Part shown: positions 8,097-16,598 of the stretch, piece after piece
Layout of the letters: every line of letters begins with the position of its first letter
Numbering within the stretch: the stretch's first letter is position 1
DNA from: Sphingomonadales bacterium
Lineage (GTDB): Bacteria > Pseudomonadota > Alphaproteobacteria > Sphingomonadales > Sphingomonadaceae
Direction: 5' to 3'
Assembly (NCBI GenBank): GCA_009995225.1
Contig: JAACPW010000020.1
Coordinates: 1-35,344, forward strand
DNA length: 35,344 bases
Program-made: the position numbers and the translations under genes
Notes under the pieces: generated by a model
Database searches by the model: none
Told to the model about the DNA's origin: nothing
What the model saw: the letters and a program-made list of their open reading frames with translations, nothing else

Positions 8097-8177
8097 GGCT
8101 TACCGCTGGTCTGTCACACGTTAATATTTTAGTAATGAAATCAGAGGAAAGGCCGCGCGATAGCCCTGTGGGCAGGC

Positions 8178-8206
8178 TTGACACCCCTTCGCACATCAGG
8201 GATACC
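8178..8206 (+). promoter_or_regulatory. Candidate promoter of the ter cluster
   Basis: A perfect TTGACA at 8178-8183, a 17-base spacer and GATACC at 8201-8206. The -35 is ideal and the -10 weak (three of six), which fits a regulated or alternative-sigma promoter. Transcription from about 8213 would leave a leader of about 30 bases before the GTG at 8244, and would exclude starts further upstream. Confidence 0.45.
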
Positions 8207-8243
8207 CCTCGGGCGCATTATGTGCAGGAACGCGAGGAAATCA

Positions 8244-8825
8244 GTGGGAGTTTCGCTTCAGAAGAGCCAGTCGGTCAGCCTCGCCAAGGCGGCGCAGAAC
8301 GGGCTGTCCCAGATCAGCCTCGGCGTGGGCTGGGACGTGGCCAAGAAGGGCTTCTTCGGGGCCTTGCTGGGCGGGAGCGGGGACATTGATCTTGATGCCT
8401 CATGCCTCACCTTCGATGCCGACAAGACCGTGCTGGAATCGGTGTGGTTCGGAAAACTCACCAATGCATCGGGCACGATCCGTCACAGCGGCGACAATCT
8501 GACCGGCGAAGGCGACGGGGATGACGAAAGCATCGCTATCGAGCTCGACAGGCTCGACGCCAAGGTCGAATACATCGTCCTCACCGTGAACAGCTTCCGC
8601 GGGCAGACCTTTGACAAGGTCGCCAATGCGTTCGGCCGGGTGGTGGACAAGCGCAGCGGCAAGGAATTGGCGCGGTTCGATATTTCGGACTCCGGCTCGC
8701 ACACCGGCCTGATCCTCGCCAGCCTGTCGCGCAATGGCGGACAATGGGATTTCAAGGCCATTGGCGAACGCACCGGCGGACGCACAGTGCAGGATTTGAC
8801 CGCACCAGCGCGCGCCATTCTCTGA
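8244..8825 (+). CDS. TerD family protein (first of three)
   Basis: 193 residues, a calcium-binding beta-sandwich protein of the tellurium-resistance/stress family. It opens with the family start GVSLQKSQSVSLAK. The calcium sites are intact: DIDLDASC (about 47-54) and [13 protein letters not shown] (about 83-95). An insert KKGFFGALLGGSG before the first site is shared with the C-terminal domain of the next gene product (KKGFFGGSQQ) and sets this copy apart from the two canonical TerD copies downstream. GTG at 8244 is chosen because it lies five bases after GAGGAAA and gives the conserved N-terminus; a frame open from 8178 overlaps the promoter. The last 20 residues (after ERTGGR) are atypical for the family. 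Confidence 0.85.
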   Translation: MGVSLQKSQSVSLAKAAQNGLSQISLGVGWDVAKKGFFGALLGGSGDIDLDASCLTFDADKTVLESVWFGKLTNASGTIRHSGDNLTGEGDGDDESIAIELDRLDAKVEYIVLTVNSFRGQTFDKVANAFGRVVDKRSGKELARFDISDSGSHTGLILASLSRNGGQWDFKAIGERTGGRTVQDLTAPARAIL

Positions 8826-8880
8826 CCCTGACACCGCGCGCGGCGACGCGGCGGCGACACCAAAAAGCGGGAGCCAACCC

Positions 8881-10062
8881 ATGCAGCTGCAACGCGGTGA
8901 AAAACGCGCCCTTGCCGATCTTGGCATCGGCTCGCAATGCGAGGTCACGGTCGCCTTCGGGATGGACGGCATCGACATTGCCGCCTTCGGCCTCGAAGCC
9001 GGGCAAAAGATCGGCGATGACCGCTATGTCGTGCTGTTTTCGAACCCCGCCACCCCCGGCGGCGAAGTGCGGATGACCAGCGCCGGCAACACCGCCAGCT
9101 TCACGCTCGATCTCGACCGCCTGCCCGCCAGCATCGACCGGATCGTCTTCACCGCCACGCATGACACGCGCGCGGTGGGGGAAAGCCGCCCGCTGACGGT
9201 GAGCATCGACGGCGGCAAGGCGAGCTTCGATGCAGCGGCCGCGCTCACCAACGAAAAGGCGGTGATGCTGGCGGAAATCTACCGCCACGCCTCGGGCTGG
9301 AAGCTGGGCACGATTGCGGCTGGGTTTGCGGGCGGTCTGGCAGCCCTGATCGGCCATTTCGGCGGCGAAGTCGACGCGCCGCCACCGCCCCCTGCGCCAC
9401 CACCCCCTCCGCCGCCACCGCCGCCGCCACCGCCGCCGCCGCCGCCTGCTGCGCCGGTGAGCCTGAAGAAGATCAGCCTCGACAAGGGCAATGCCTCGGT
9501 CAGCCTGAAAAAGCAGGGCAGCAGCTTCGGGGAGATCGTGCTCAACCTCAATTGGACGGCGCGCACCCAGAAGAAGGGGTTTTTCGGCGGATCGCAGCAA
9601 CTCGACCTCGATCTGGGCGTGATCTTCGAACTGGCCAATGGGGCCGGCGCAGGCTGCATCCAGGCACTGGGCCGCAGCTTCGGGTCCTTCCACCAGCCGC
9701 CCTTCATCGAATTGTCGGGCGATGACCGCACCGGCGCGGTCGCGGCCGGGGAGACGATCCGGGTCAACGGCCAGTATTTCGATCACATCCGCCGCATCGG
9801 TGTGTTCGCGCTGATCTATGAAGGTGCGCCCAACTGGGCGGAGACCGATGGCGTGGTCAGACTGAACATTCCCGGCCAGCCGGAGATCGAGGTGCGGATG
9901 GACGAAACCGGCAGTCGCGATCGCCTGTGCGGGATCGCGACGATCGACAATGTCGGCGGCGAATTGAAGATGAGCCGCCTGATGCGCTTTTATTCGAGCC
10001 AGAAACCTTTTTCCGAGGATATCGGTGTCTATCTTCAATGGACCCGCGGCAGTAAGGACTAA
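8881..10062 (+). CDS. TerA-like protein, two domains joined by a polyproline linker
   Basis: 393 residues. Residues 1-160 are a TerA/TerD-like domain that lacks the canonical DxDxS/GDNxTG calcium sites. Residues about 167-190 are almost pure proline (one run of seventeen). Residues 195-393 form the second TerD-superfamily domain (SVSLKKQG, KKGFFGGSQQLDLDLGV, LSGDDRTGA), where calcium-type acidic residues are kept. This layout fits TerA. The proline run would hold the two domains apart or bind SH3-like or WW-like partners. It sits 55 bases after terD with GGGAG before the ATG. The CCG/CCA repeat behind the linker (about 9379-9450) is prone to slippage, so its length may vary among strains. Confidence 0.8.
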   Translation: MQLQRGEKRALADLGIGSQCEVTVAFGMDGIDIAAFGLEAGQKIGDDRYVVLFSNPATPGGEVRMTSAGNTASFTLDLDRLPASIDRIVFTATHDTRAVGESRPLTVSIDGGKASFDAAAALTNEKAVMLAEIYRHASGWKLGTIAAGFAGGLAALIGHFGGEVDAPPPPPAPPPPPPPPPPPPPPPPPAAPVSLKKISLDKGNASVSLKKQGSSFGEIVLNLNWTARTQKKGFFGGSQQLDLDLGVIFELANGAGAGCIQALGRSFGSFHQPPFIELSGDDRTGAVAAGETIRVNGQYFDHIRRIGVFALIYEGAPNWAETDGVVRLNIPGQPEIEVRMDETGSRDRLCGIATIDNVGGELKMSRLMRFYSSQKPFSEDIGVYLQWTRGSKD

Positions 10063-10107
10063 AGCCACGAGACGCCGCATCGTGCGGCCAGAAGGAAAGA
10101 CGCATCG

Positions 10108-11172
10108 ATGTTCAAACATTTCGGCGGTTCGCTGCTGTTCACGGCTGCGGGTCTTCTTCTGGGCGCATGGTACGGCTGGGAGCTGACCGGCACGCTTGAC
10201 GGCATGCTGGGCATCGTGTGGATCTGCGCAGTGCTGGCGGTACTCGAAGTGTCGCTGTCCTTCGACAATGCGGCGGTCAACGCCTCGGTGCTGAAGGACA
10301 TGTCGCCGGTCTGGCAGCAACGCTTCCTCACCTGGGGGATCGCGATTGCGGTGTTCGGGATGCGGATCGTCTTCCCGCTGGTGATCGTGATGGTCGCTGC
10401 CCAGCTTGGCCCCATCGAAGCGATCAATCTCGCGCTCAACTCGCCGGCCGAATATCAGCGGATCGTCAGCGATGCGCATATCGGGCTGATGGGCTTTGGC
10501 GGCGCGTTCCTGGGGATGGTGGGGCTCAAGTACTTCTTCGATTCCGAAAAGGAGGTCGACTGGATCGCCGCGATCGAACGGCCGCTGTCGAAGGTCGCCG
10601 AGATCGAGGCAATTGCGATCGGGCTGGTGCTGGCCGCGATCTGGGGCACGTCGACAATGCTGGCCGATGCCGACGCGCTGACCTTCATCATCGCCGCGAT
10701 TGCCGGCCTGCTGGTCTATCTCGCGGTCGAGATCGTCAACCACCTGCTCGAACCGCCCACGCCCACCACCGGCCCAAATGGCGTCGGGGTCGCCAAGGCA
10801 GGCTTCGGCGCGTTCCTCTATCTCGAAGTGCTCGATGCCAGCTTCAGCTTCGACGGGGTGATCGGGGCGTTTGCGCTGACCAACAACCTCATCATCATCG
10901 CCATCGGCCTTGGCATCGGCGCGATGTTCGTGCGTTCGATGACGATCTTCCTCGTGCGCAAGGGCACGATGTCGGAATATCGCTACCTCGAACACGGCGC
11001 CTTCTATGCGATCATGGCGCTGGCGATCATCATGTTCATCAACACCTTCGCGCACATCCCCGAAGTCATCACCGGCCTGATCGGCGCGGTGCTGATCGGG
11101 TTGGCGTTCTGGTCCTCGGTGCGCTGGAACAAGAGCAACCCCGACGGGGCGCCCGAAGACGCGCTGGCCTAA
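10108..11172 (+). CDS. DUF475/TerC-like integral membrane protein
   Basis: 354 residues, about eight or nine membrane spans, DUF475 branch of the TerC superfamily. The two repeated acidic membrane motifs are [13 protein letters not shown] (about 50-62) and [14 protein letters not shown] (about 242-255); these intramembrane aspartates are thought to bind or move metal ions (TerC relatives have been linked to manganese export). A poly-isoleucine helix ([16 protein letters not shown]) follows the second motif. AGAAGGAAAG precedes the ATG. In Ter systems this protein is expected to be the membrane anchor around which TerD-type proteins gather; that comes from family knowledge rather than this sequence. 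Confidence 0.88.
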   Translation: MFKHFGGSLLFTAAGLLLGAWYGWELTGTLDGMLGIVWICAVLAVLEVSLSFDNAAVNASVLKDMSPVWQQRFLTWGIAIAVFGMRIVFPLVIVMVAAQLGPIEAINLALNSPAEYQRIVSDAHIGLMGFGGAFLGMVGLKYFFDSEKEVDWIAAIERPLSKVAEIEAIAIGLVLAAIWGTSTMLADADALTFIIAAIAGLLVYLAVEIVNHLLEPPTPTTGPNGVGVAKAGFGAFLYLEVLDASFSFDGVIGAFALTNNLIIIAIGLGIGAMFVRSMTIFLVRKGTMSEYRYLEHGAFYAIMALAIIMFINTFAHIPEVITGLIGAVLIGLAFWSSVRWNKSNPDGAPEDALA

Positions 11173-11198
11173 GGGCGGCGCACCATTTCACCACGAAC

Positions 11199-11223
11199 GG
11201 CGGCCGGAACCCAAGCGGCCGCC
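11199..11223 (+). other. Hairpin before the second terD
   Basis: GGCGGCC (11199-11205) pairs with GGCCGCC (11217-11223) around eleven bases. It lies between the DUF475 stop and the next ribosome site. It has no T-run; it may stabilise or expose the downstream mRNA rather than end it. Confidence 0.4.
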
Positions 11224-11248
11224 AGACTTGAGAGAAGGAAGACTTACT

Positions 11249-11827
11249 ATGGCGATCTCACTGTCAAAGGGTGGCAATGTCAGCCTGTCGAAGGAAGCCC
11301 CCGGGCTTGACCGCATCATGGTCGGCCTCGGCTGGGACGTGCGCGCGACCGATGGTCAGGATTTCGACCTCGATGCGTCCGCGTTCCTGTGCAAGGCCGA
11401 TGGCAAGGTCCGCAATGACGCCGATTTCGTGTTCTACAACAACAAGAACGCAGGCGGCGGCGCGGTGATTCACCAGGGCGACAACCGCACTGGCGAAGGT
11501 GACGGCGACGACGAGCAGGTCGAAATCACGCTGTCCAAGATGCCCGCCGATGTCGACAAGGTCGCGGTGGTCGTGACCATCCACGATGGCGACAGCAAGG
11601 GGCAGACCTTCGGTCAGGTGTCCAACGCCTTCATCCGGCTGGTCGATACCAACAACAACAACGAAGTCGTGCGCTTCGACCTGTCGGAAGACGCCTCGGT
11701 CGAAACCGCGATGATCCTTGGCGAAGTCTATCGTCACGGCGCGGAATGGAAGTTCCGCGCGGTCGGTCAGGGCTTCAAGGGCGGCCTCGGTCCGCTTGCC
11801 AGTCACTTCGGCGTCAACGTCGGCTAA
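11249..11827 (+). CDS. terD: TerD family protein (second copy, canonical)
   Basis: 192 residues and very close to the classical TerD consensus: [17 protein letters not shown] at the start, [21 protein letters not shown] (calcium site one at about 38-46), [13 protein letters not shown] (site two at about 77-89), [21 protein letters not shown] and [20 protein letters not shown]. TerD binds calcium and is needed for tellurite, colicin and phage resistance in enterics; its molecular job is unsettled. ATG at 11249 follows GAGAGAAGGAAG. It stands between DUF475 and a third TerD with which it shares most positions, so the pair probably arose by tandem duplication. Confidence 0.92.
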   Translation: MAISLSKGGNVSLSKEAPGLDRIMVGLGWDVRATDGQDFDLDASAFLCKADGKVRNDADFVFYNNKNAGGGAVIHQGDNRTGEGDGDDEQVEITLSKMPADVDKVAVVVTIHDGDSKGQTFGQVSNAFIRLVDTNNNNEVVRFDLSEDASVETAMILGEVYRHGAEWKFRAVGQGFKGGLGPLASHFGVNVG

Positions 11828-11833
11828 GGCGTG

Positions 11834-11861
11834 GCGGCGCGCCGTGCAGACGGCGCGCCGC
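11834..11861 (+). other. Perfect 12-bp hairpin between the terD twins
   Basis: GCGGCGCGCCGT (11834-11845) pairs exactly with ACGGCGCGCCGC (11850-11861) around a four-base loop GCAG. It lies in the 57-bp gap between the two terD copies and ends 13 bases before the GGGGAG ribosome site of the third copy. No T-run follows. It may act as an mRNA stability or processing element that sets the ratio of products. Confidence 0.65.
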
Positions 11862-11884
11862 ACTTCAAAAGGGGAGCACAGACT

Positions 11885-12466
11885 ATGGCGGTTTCGCTCA
11901 GCAAGGGCGGCAATGTGTCGCTGTCCAAGGAAGCACCGGGGCTCAACGCCGTCACGGTCGGTCTCGGCTGGGATGTACGGCGGACCGACGGCACGGATTT
12001 CGATCTCGACGCCTCGGCTTTCGTCGTCGGCGCGGATGACAAGGTGCTCTCGGACGCGCATTTCATCTTCTACAACAACAAGACCTCGCCCGATGGTGCC
12101 GTGGTGTACAGCGGCGACAACCGCACCGGGGAAGGTGATGGCGACGACGAGACGATCCACATCGATTTCGGCAAATTGACCCCCGATGCCAAGAAGGTCG
12201 TGATCGCGGTCACCATCCATGATGGCGAGATCAACGGCCAGAACTTCGGCTCGGTCCAGAACGCTTTTGCCCGCGTCACCAACCGCGCCGATGGCAAGGA
12301 ACTCGCGCGCTACGACCTGTCCGAAGACGCCTCGATGAATGTCGCCATGATCTTCGTCGAACTCTATCGCGGCCCGGCGGGCGACATCAAGGTCAAGGCG
12401 ATTGGCGAAGGCTGGCGCAGCGGGCTTGCGGGCCTCGCGGGCGCGATGGGCGTCAACATCGGCTGA
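11885..12466 (+). CDS. TerD family protein (third copy; TerD/TerE type)
   Basis: 193 residues. Same layout as the preceding copy: [38 protein letters not shown] (about 27-46), [13 protein letters not shown] (about 77-89), [21 protein letters not shown] and [20 protein letters not shown]. Both calcium sites are intact. It differs from the second copy mainly in the surface strand after the first site and in the C-terminal segment ([15 protein letters not shown]). ATG at 11885 follows GGGGAG at a good distance. TerD and TerE cannot be told apart here by eye. The protease-fusion gene follows after 20 bases. Confidence 0.92.
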   Translation: MAVSLSKGGNVSLSKEAPGLNAVTVGLGWDVRRTDGTDFDLDASAFVVGADDKVLSDAHFIFYNNKTSPDGAVVYSGDNRTGEGDGDDETIHIDFGKLTPDAKKVVIAVTIHDGEINGQNFGSVQNAFARVTNRADGKELARYDLSEDASMNVAMIFVELYRGPAGDIKVKAIGEGWRSGLAGLAGAMGVNIG

Positions 12467-12486
12467 CCCGGCAAACCCGCGCCCTC

Positions 12487-13644
12487 ATGCAGCCTGCCCG
12501 ACCCGGTCAGCGCCTTCCCGTCAGCCCCAAGGCGGATTGCCGCATCGCGATGCAGGGGACAGAAGCCCCGCGCATCGCGATTGCCGCGATCGGTCACGCC
12601 GGCAGTGAGGGCGGCCGCGTGCTCGCCTTCGATCGGATCGACCCGCAGCACTGGCACCTCGACGGCATGGCCGAACTGGACGGCGATTTCGAGATCGTCG
12701 CCTATGTCATGGATGACCGCCACGGCGGCTTCGTGAATGCAGTTTTTCCGATCCACATGGAGGTGGACGGCACCACCCACATAATGCCCGCGCCGACCGA
12801 ACAGCTTGCCGCCGTCATCCTCGCCGAGGTTTATACCCGCAATGGCGAGCGGCGGATGAAGCTGTCGAACGAAGGCTTCACCTTCGGGATCGATGCCTAT
12901 GTGAGGGCGCGCAATCTGGGCGGAGTGACGGTTCCGTTCCGCAATGCGCCCGATGTGCCGCTGCCGGGGAATGGTCCCGTCCCCCACCCTGACGGGCGCG
13001 GTCATAATCGTCCCAAGCCTGCACCCGGCCAATTGATCGGATCGGGCAGCGGCGTGCTGATCGCGCCCGATCTGATCGTCACCAACGCCCATGTGGTCGA
13101 AGATGGGCAGCGGTTCGAAATCGGCCCGGCGCGTGACAAGGCGGTGGTGCTGGCGGTGGACGTGCAGCACGATCTGGCGCTGCTTCGCTGCCAGACTGCG
13201 GGCACGCCGCTGCCGCTCAGGATCGGATCGCCGCTGTTTCTGGGCGAGGATATCATGGCTGCCGGCTTCCCGCTGATCGATGTGCTGGGGGCGGACCTCA
13301 AGGTGACGACCGGAAACGTCTCGGGCCTGACGGGCGGCGGCGGCGATGTGTCGCGCTTCCAGTTCAGCGCGCCGATCGGGTCGGGATCGTCGGGCGGCGC
13401 GATCATCGACGAATTTGGCAATCTCGTGGGCATCACCTCGGCCAGCCTCGCGCACGACAATATGCGCCATCGCGGCTCGATCTCGGAGAACGTGAACTTC
13501 GGCATCCGCGCCGCGCTGGTATACGAAATGGCAGCGGCAGCGGGGGCGGATGTGCCGCCGCTGGCGATCGCGACCGACAATCTGCGCCGCAATGTGGTGG
13601 CCCGCGCGCGGGGCGGTGTGGTCAGCATCATCATCCATGCCTGA
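12487..13644 (+). CDS. TerA/TerD-like domain fused to a trypsin-like serine protease
   Basis: 385 residues in two parts. Residues 1-140 are a Ter-type domain: the opening MQPARPGQRLPVSPKADCRI lines up with the TerA N-terminus at 8881 (MQLQRGEKRALADLGIGSQC), which supports the ATG at 12487 despite no clear ribosome site. After a proline-rich hinge (about 155-178), residues 180-360 are a chymotrypsin-fold protease of the S1C/Trypsin_2 type with a complete triad: His202 in VTNAHVV, Asp229 in VQHDLALL and Ser302 in GSGSSGGAI. There is no signal peptide or PDZ domain, so it should act in the cytosol. The target is unknown; the Ter domain may steer it to Ter assemblies. Its 3' end overlaps the next gene by eight bases. 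Confidence 0.85.
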   Translation: MQPARPGQRLPVSPKADCRIAMQGTEAPRIAIAAIGHAGSEGGRVLAFDRIDPQHWHLDGMAELDGDFEIVAYVMDDRHGGFVNAVFPIHMEVDGTTHIMPAPTEQLAAVILAEVYTRNGERRMKLSNEGFTFGIDAYVRARNLGGVTVPFRNAPDVPLPGNGPVPHPDGRGHNRPKPAPGQLIGSGSGVLIAPDLIVTNAHVVEDGQRFEIGPARDKAVVLAVDVQHDLALLRCQTAGTPLPLRIGSPLFLGEDIMAAGFPLIDVLGADLKVTTGNVSGLTGGGGDVSRFQFSAPIGSGSSGGAIIDEFGNLVGITSASLAHDNMRHRGSISENVNFGIRAALVYEMAAAAGADVPPLAIATDNLRRNVVARARGGVVSIIIHA

Positions 13645-14779
13645 CACGGCACGCGACACGCTGACGGTTGACCTGCCGACCGGGCGGTTGGTGCTGCGCG
13701 GCGTCGCGCCTGAGCGGGTGGCGCAGTTGTGCGATTTCGCCGCACGGGCCAATCCCAAACGCGGGTTCCTGATCGTCTCGAAGGTGCTGGGGCGGCATTT
13801 GCCCGCAGCGCCTCACGCCATGCGCGCAGCCGCCGATGCCCTCGCGGCGCAAATACCGGGAAGCCTGGCGGAACCAGTCCTCTTCTGCGGCATGGCCGAG
13901 ACGGCCACCGGCCTTGCGCAAAGCGCATGGGCGGCATGGCGCGCGCAGCATCCGGGCAGCGTTAGCGCCTATATCCAGAGCAGTCGCCAGATCGCGCCCG
14001 GTGCGCGTGCCCTATGCCGCTTCGAGGAAGGCCACAGCCACGCCGCCTCGCACATGGTGCAGGTGAGCGCCGATATCGAGCCCACGCTCGCCGCCGCCCG
14101 CAGCCTTGTGATCGTCGATGACGAATGCAGCACCGGCAACACCTTCGTCGAGGCGTCCGAGGCGTTGGTCGCGGCGCTCCCGCAGATCGAGGCGGTGCAC
14201 TGCGCCAGCCTGACCGACTGGAGCGCGGGCGGCTTCCTTGGCCGGATGCCGCGTCCTGCCGCCGCTTATGCGCTGATCGCGGGCACGCTCGAATGGACGC
14301 CGGGCGCGGGGCAGGCCGCTGCCACCCTCGCCCCCGCCGCAGGCCATCACGGCACAGCGCCTGCGTGGGGGATGCGCAGCCGCACCGGCTTGCTTGCGCC
14401 CGAGGCCGCCCACCGTGCACCATTGATCGCCGCACCGGGGGAGCGGGTGCTGGTGCTGGGCGACGGGGAACACGCCTATGAAGCACTGCGGATCGCCGAG
14501 GATCTCGCCGCAAAGGGCGCCATCACCGCCGTCCAGTCGATCACCCGCACGCCTGCGATGATCGGCCACGCGATGCAAAGCGTGGCGACGCTGGAGGACG
14601 CCTATGGCTCGGGCGCGGCCTGCCATGTGTATAATCTGCTCGCGCACGAACCCCACCGGATCGTCATCGCCGCCGAGATTGCGGGCGGGCAGGCGGAGGC
14701 CTTGGCTCGCTGGTTGGCGGACGCGGGCAGCAGCGCGGTGGTGGAACGCGCCCTATGCCGCTACGGGCCGCAGCCATGA
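13637..14779 (+). CDS. Phosphoribosyltransferase with C-terminal TRSP-type domain
   Basis: 380 residues. The N-terminal part (about 20-240) is a type I phosphoribosyltransferase-like domain: FCGMAETATGLAQ is the early loop and LVIVDDECSTGNTF (about 158-171) the PRPP-binding motif with two adjacent Asp residues. The C-terminal part (about 270-380) matches the TRSP domain, with TRTP at about 303-306 where the family usually has TRSP, plus a following AYGSGAACHVYNLL. In the scheme of Anantharaman et al. (2012) this enzyme joins a base-like unit to PRPP in making a nucleoside-like product. ATG at 13637 is inside the protease gene end; the stop overlaps the HAD gene (ATGA). The tight coupling suggests stoichiometric production. 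Confidence 0.85.
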   Translation: MPDTARDTLTVDLPTGRLVLRGVAPERVAQLCDFAARANPKRGFLIVSKVLGRHLPAAPHAMRAAADALAAQIPGSLAEPVLFCGMAETATGLAQSAWAAWRAQHPGSVSAYIQSSRQIAPGARALCRFEEGHSHAASHMVQVSADIEPTLAAARSLVIVDDECSTGNTFVEASEALVAALPQIEAVHCASLTDWSAGGFLGRMPRPAAAYALIAGTLEWTPGAGQAAATLAPAAGHHGTAPAWGMRSRTGLLAPEAAHRAPLIAAPGERVLVLGDGEHAYEALRIAEDLAAKGAITAVQSITRTPAMIGHAMQSVATLEDAYGSGAACHVYNLLAHEPHRIVIAAEIAGGQAEALARWLADAGSSAVVERALCRYGPQP

Positions 14780-15525
14780 CCACGCGCCCGCTGATCCTTG
14801 CCGATCTTGATGACAGCCTGTTCCAGACGCGGGCCAAGTGCGGCGACTGGCCGGACAGTTCACTCAAGCCCATGAGCCGCCTCGTCGATGGCAGTCCCAG
14901 CGGCTACGCCACCCCGCCGCAGCAGGCGCTGCTGGCATGGCTGGCGCGGGGCGAACTGGTGCCTGTGACAGCGCGCAGCCGCGCGGTGATGGCGCGGGTC
15001 GATATTGCACAGGCCCCGGCGATCTGTGCCAATGGCGGCTGCATCCTGACCGCTGAGGGAACGCCGGACCCGGTGTGGCACGGACATCTCGCAACGCTGG
15101 CGCAAGGCGCCGCCGCGCCATCCGCGCTCTATCCCGAACTCACCGGCGGGCTGGACACGGAGGCTTTCCGCCACTGGATCGTCAGCGAAGGCGGGCTCGA
15201 TCTGTACATCGTCATCAAGAGCAATCACGGCGATGAGCCCGCGCTGGCTACCGTGGCCGAGGCGCTGGCCCCGCGCCTTCCCCAAGACTGGCGCATCCAT
15301 GCCAATGGCAACAACCTCGCGTTCCTGCCGCCGTGGCTGAGCAAGCGCGCGGCCGTTCGATACATGCTCGGCGCGGTGCGGGCCGAGACGCCCGAGCGGC
15401 TGGTGATCGGCATCGGCGATTCGTGGTCGGACACGGGCTTTCTCGATCTGGCCGACATGGCGATGATCCCGACGCAGGCGCAGTTGTGGCAGCACATTGC
15501 GCGCGGGAACGAATGGGTCGACTGA
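14776..15525 (+). CDS. HAD family phosphatase of the Ter biosynthetic module
   Basis: 249 residues. HAD motifs are visible: motif I ADLDDSLFQT with Asp10 and Asp12, motif II VTARS (about 64-68), a lysine in WLSKRAAV and motif IV GIGDSWSD (about 213-220). A cap domain lies between motifs II and III, so it is of the Cof/sucrose-phosphatase-like class II branch. It probably removes a phosphate from the nucleotide-like intermediate made by the neighbouring phosphoribosyltransferases; this is inference from context. The start ATG at 14776 overlaps the previous stop by four bases (ATGA); the in-frame ATG 21 bases upstream would lie further inside the previous gene. Its TGA overlaps the next ATG (TGATG). 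Confidence 0.85.
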   Translation: MTTRPLILADLDDSLFQTRAKCGDWPDSSLKPMSRLVDGSPSGYATPPQQALLAWLARGELVPVTARSRAVMARVDIAQAPAICANGGCILTAEGTPDPVWHGHLATLAQGAAAPSALYPELTGGLDTEAFRHWIVSEGGLDLYIVIKSNHGDEPALATVAEALAPRLPQDWRIHANGNNLAFLPPWLSKRAAVRYMLGAVRAETPERLVIGIGDSWSDTGFLDLADMAMIPTQAQLWQHIARGNEWVD

Positions 15526-16598
15526 TGCCCCCCTTCCACGGCTCTTACGCCCCCGAGGACGTGACCTTCCTGCTCAAGCCCGCGACCATCGGCCTGACCG
15601 ACGTGCGCGCCAAGGAGGCGCTGATCCAGTCGGGCGCGCGGCACTATTCGGAAATGCTGTCGGCAGAGCGCCTGCCCGATGCGCGCTATCTCGATCTCTA
15701 TCGCGCCGCGCTGGCGCGGAACGGCGGACGGTTGCGGCGCGATGTCGAGGCGCTGGCAAATGCGATCATTGCGAGGCCGGAGACAGCGCAAAGCTGCACC
15801 ATCATCTCGCTGGCCCGCGCAGGCACCCCCATCGGCGTCCTGCTGCGGCGGGCGCTGGTCCGGCGGGGGCTGAATGTGGCGCATTACTCCGTCAGCATCA
15901 TTCGTGGGCGCGGGATCGACGGCGTGGCGCTCGCCCACATCGCCGCCGCGCGCGGCACCCGCGACGCGGTGTTCGTCGACGGCTGGACCGGCAAGGGCGC
16001 GATCACCTGCGAGTTGAACGCCAGCCTGGGCGATGGCAGCACCGGCTTTGCCCCGTTCATTGCCGTGATTGCCGATCCGGCAGGCTGCGCTTCGCTGGCA
16101 GCAACCCCGGAGGATTACCTGATCCCGTCCGGCATCCTCGGCGGCATCGTGTCAGGGCTGGTCAGCCGCTCGGTCCTGTCGGATGATCTGGTGGGGCCGG
16201 ACGATTTCCATGCCTGCCGCCACCTCACCGAATTCACCGATGCCGACCAGTCGCGCGCCTTTATCGCTGCGGTTGAGGCAGCCCCGCTCCCGGCTCTGCC
16301 AGCCCCCTTCTGGAGTCGCGCCGGTGCCCGCCAGAGCCGTCTTGCCTGCGAGGCGCTGCTCGATGGTCTGATGGCCGAACGCAGTGTGTCGGATCGCAAC
16401 CGTATCAAACCCGGCATCGCCGAAGCGACCCGCGCGGTGCTGCGCCGGGTGCCCGACGCGGTGTTCGTGCGCGACAGGGGGGATGCGGAAGTCGCGCACC
16501 TTCTTCATCTTGCCGCACAATCGGGCGTAAATGTGCATCAGCGGAAACTTGGCAACTACCGCGCGGTAACTGTGATTGCCAAGGCAGGAGACCTGTGA
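15525..16598 (+). CDS. StiP/PELOTA-type phosphoribosyltransferase-like protein
   Basis: 357 residues, matching the family labelled cysteine protease StiP in databases but reinterpreted by Anantharaman et al. as a phosphoribosyltransferase with a C-terminal PELOTA RNA-binding domain. Seen here: an N-terminal FHGSYAPEDVTFLLKP, the phrase SLARAGTPIGVLLRRAL (about 88-104), the likely PRPP-type loop FVDGWTGKGAI (about 150-160), and a C-terminal region (about 285-355) ending with LLHLAAQSGVNVHQRKLGNY. The protease label rests on weak evidence and I see no convincing Cys-His pair, so the transferase reading is preferred. ATG at 15525 overlaps the HAD stop; ATG at 15513 is an alternative. It is followed directly by the aldolase gene. 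Confidence 0.8.
   Translation: MPPFHGSYAPEDVTFLLKPATIGLTDVRAKEALIQSGARHYSEMLSAERLPDARYLDLYRAALARNGGRLRRDVEALANAIIARPETAQSCTIISLARAGTPIGVLLRRALVRRGLNVAHYSVSIIRGRGIDGVALAHIAAARGTRDAVFVDGWTGKGAITCELNASLGDGSTGFAPFIAVIADPAGCASLAATPEDYLIPSGILGGIVSGLVSRSVLSDDLVGPDDFHACRHLTEFTDADQSRAFIAAVEAAPLPALPAPFWSRAGARQSRLACEALLDGLMAERSVSDRNRIKPGIAEATRAVLRRVPDAVFVRDRGDAEVAHLLHLAAQSGVNVHQRKLGNYRAVTVIAKAGDL

Noticed and set aside
9379..9450. Repeat tract as possible CRISPR or minisatellite
   Set aside because: It is an in-frame proline-coding CCN tract inside terA, without spacers. No CRISPR array was seen anywhere in the window.
8752..11055. Long minus-strand open frame opposite terA and DUF475
   Set aside because: Antisense shadow; it is full of Asp/His/Arg runs, while the plus strand encodes clear Ter proteins.
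15525..16598. Cysteine protease annotation for the StiP-like gene
   Set aside because: No convincing Cys-His pair is seen; the PRPP-type loop and Ter context favour the phosphoribosyltransferase reading.
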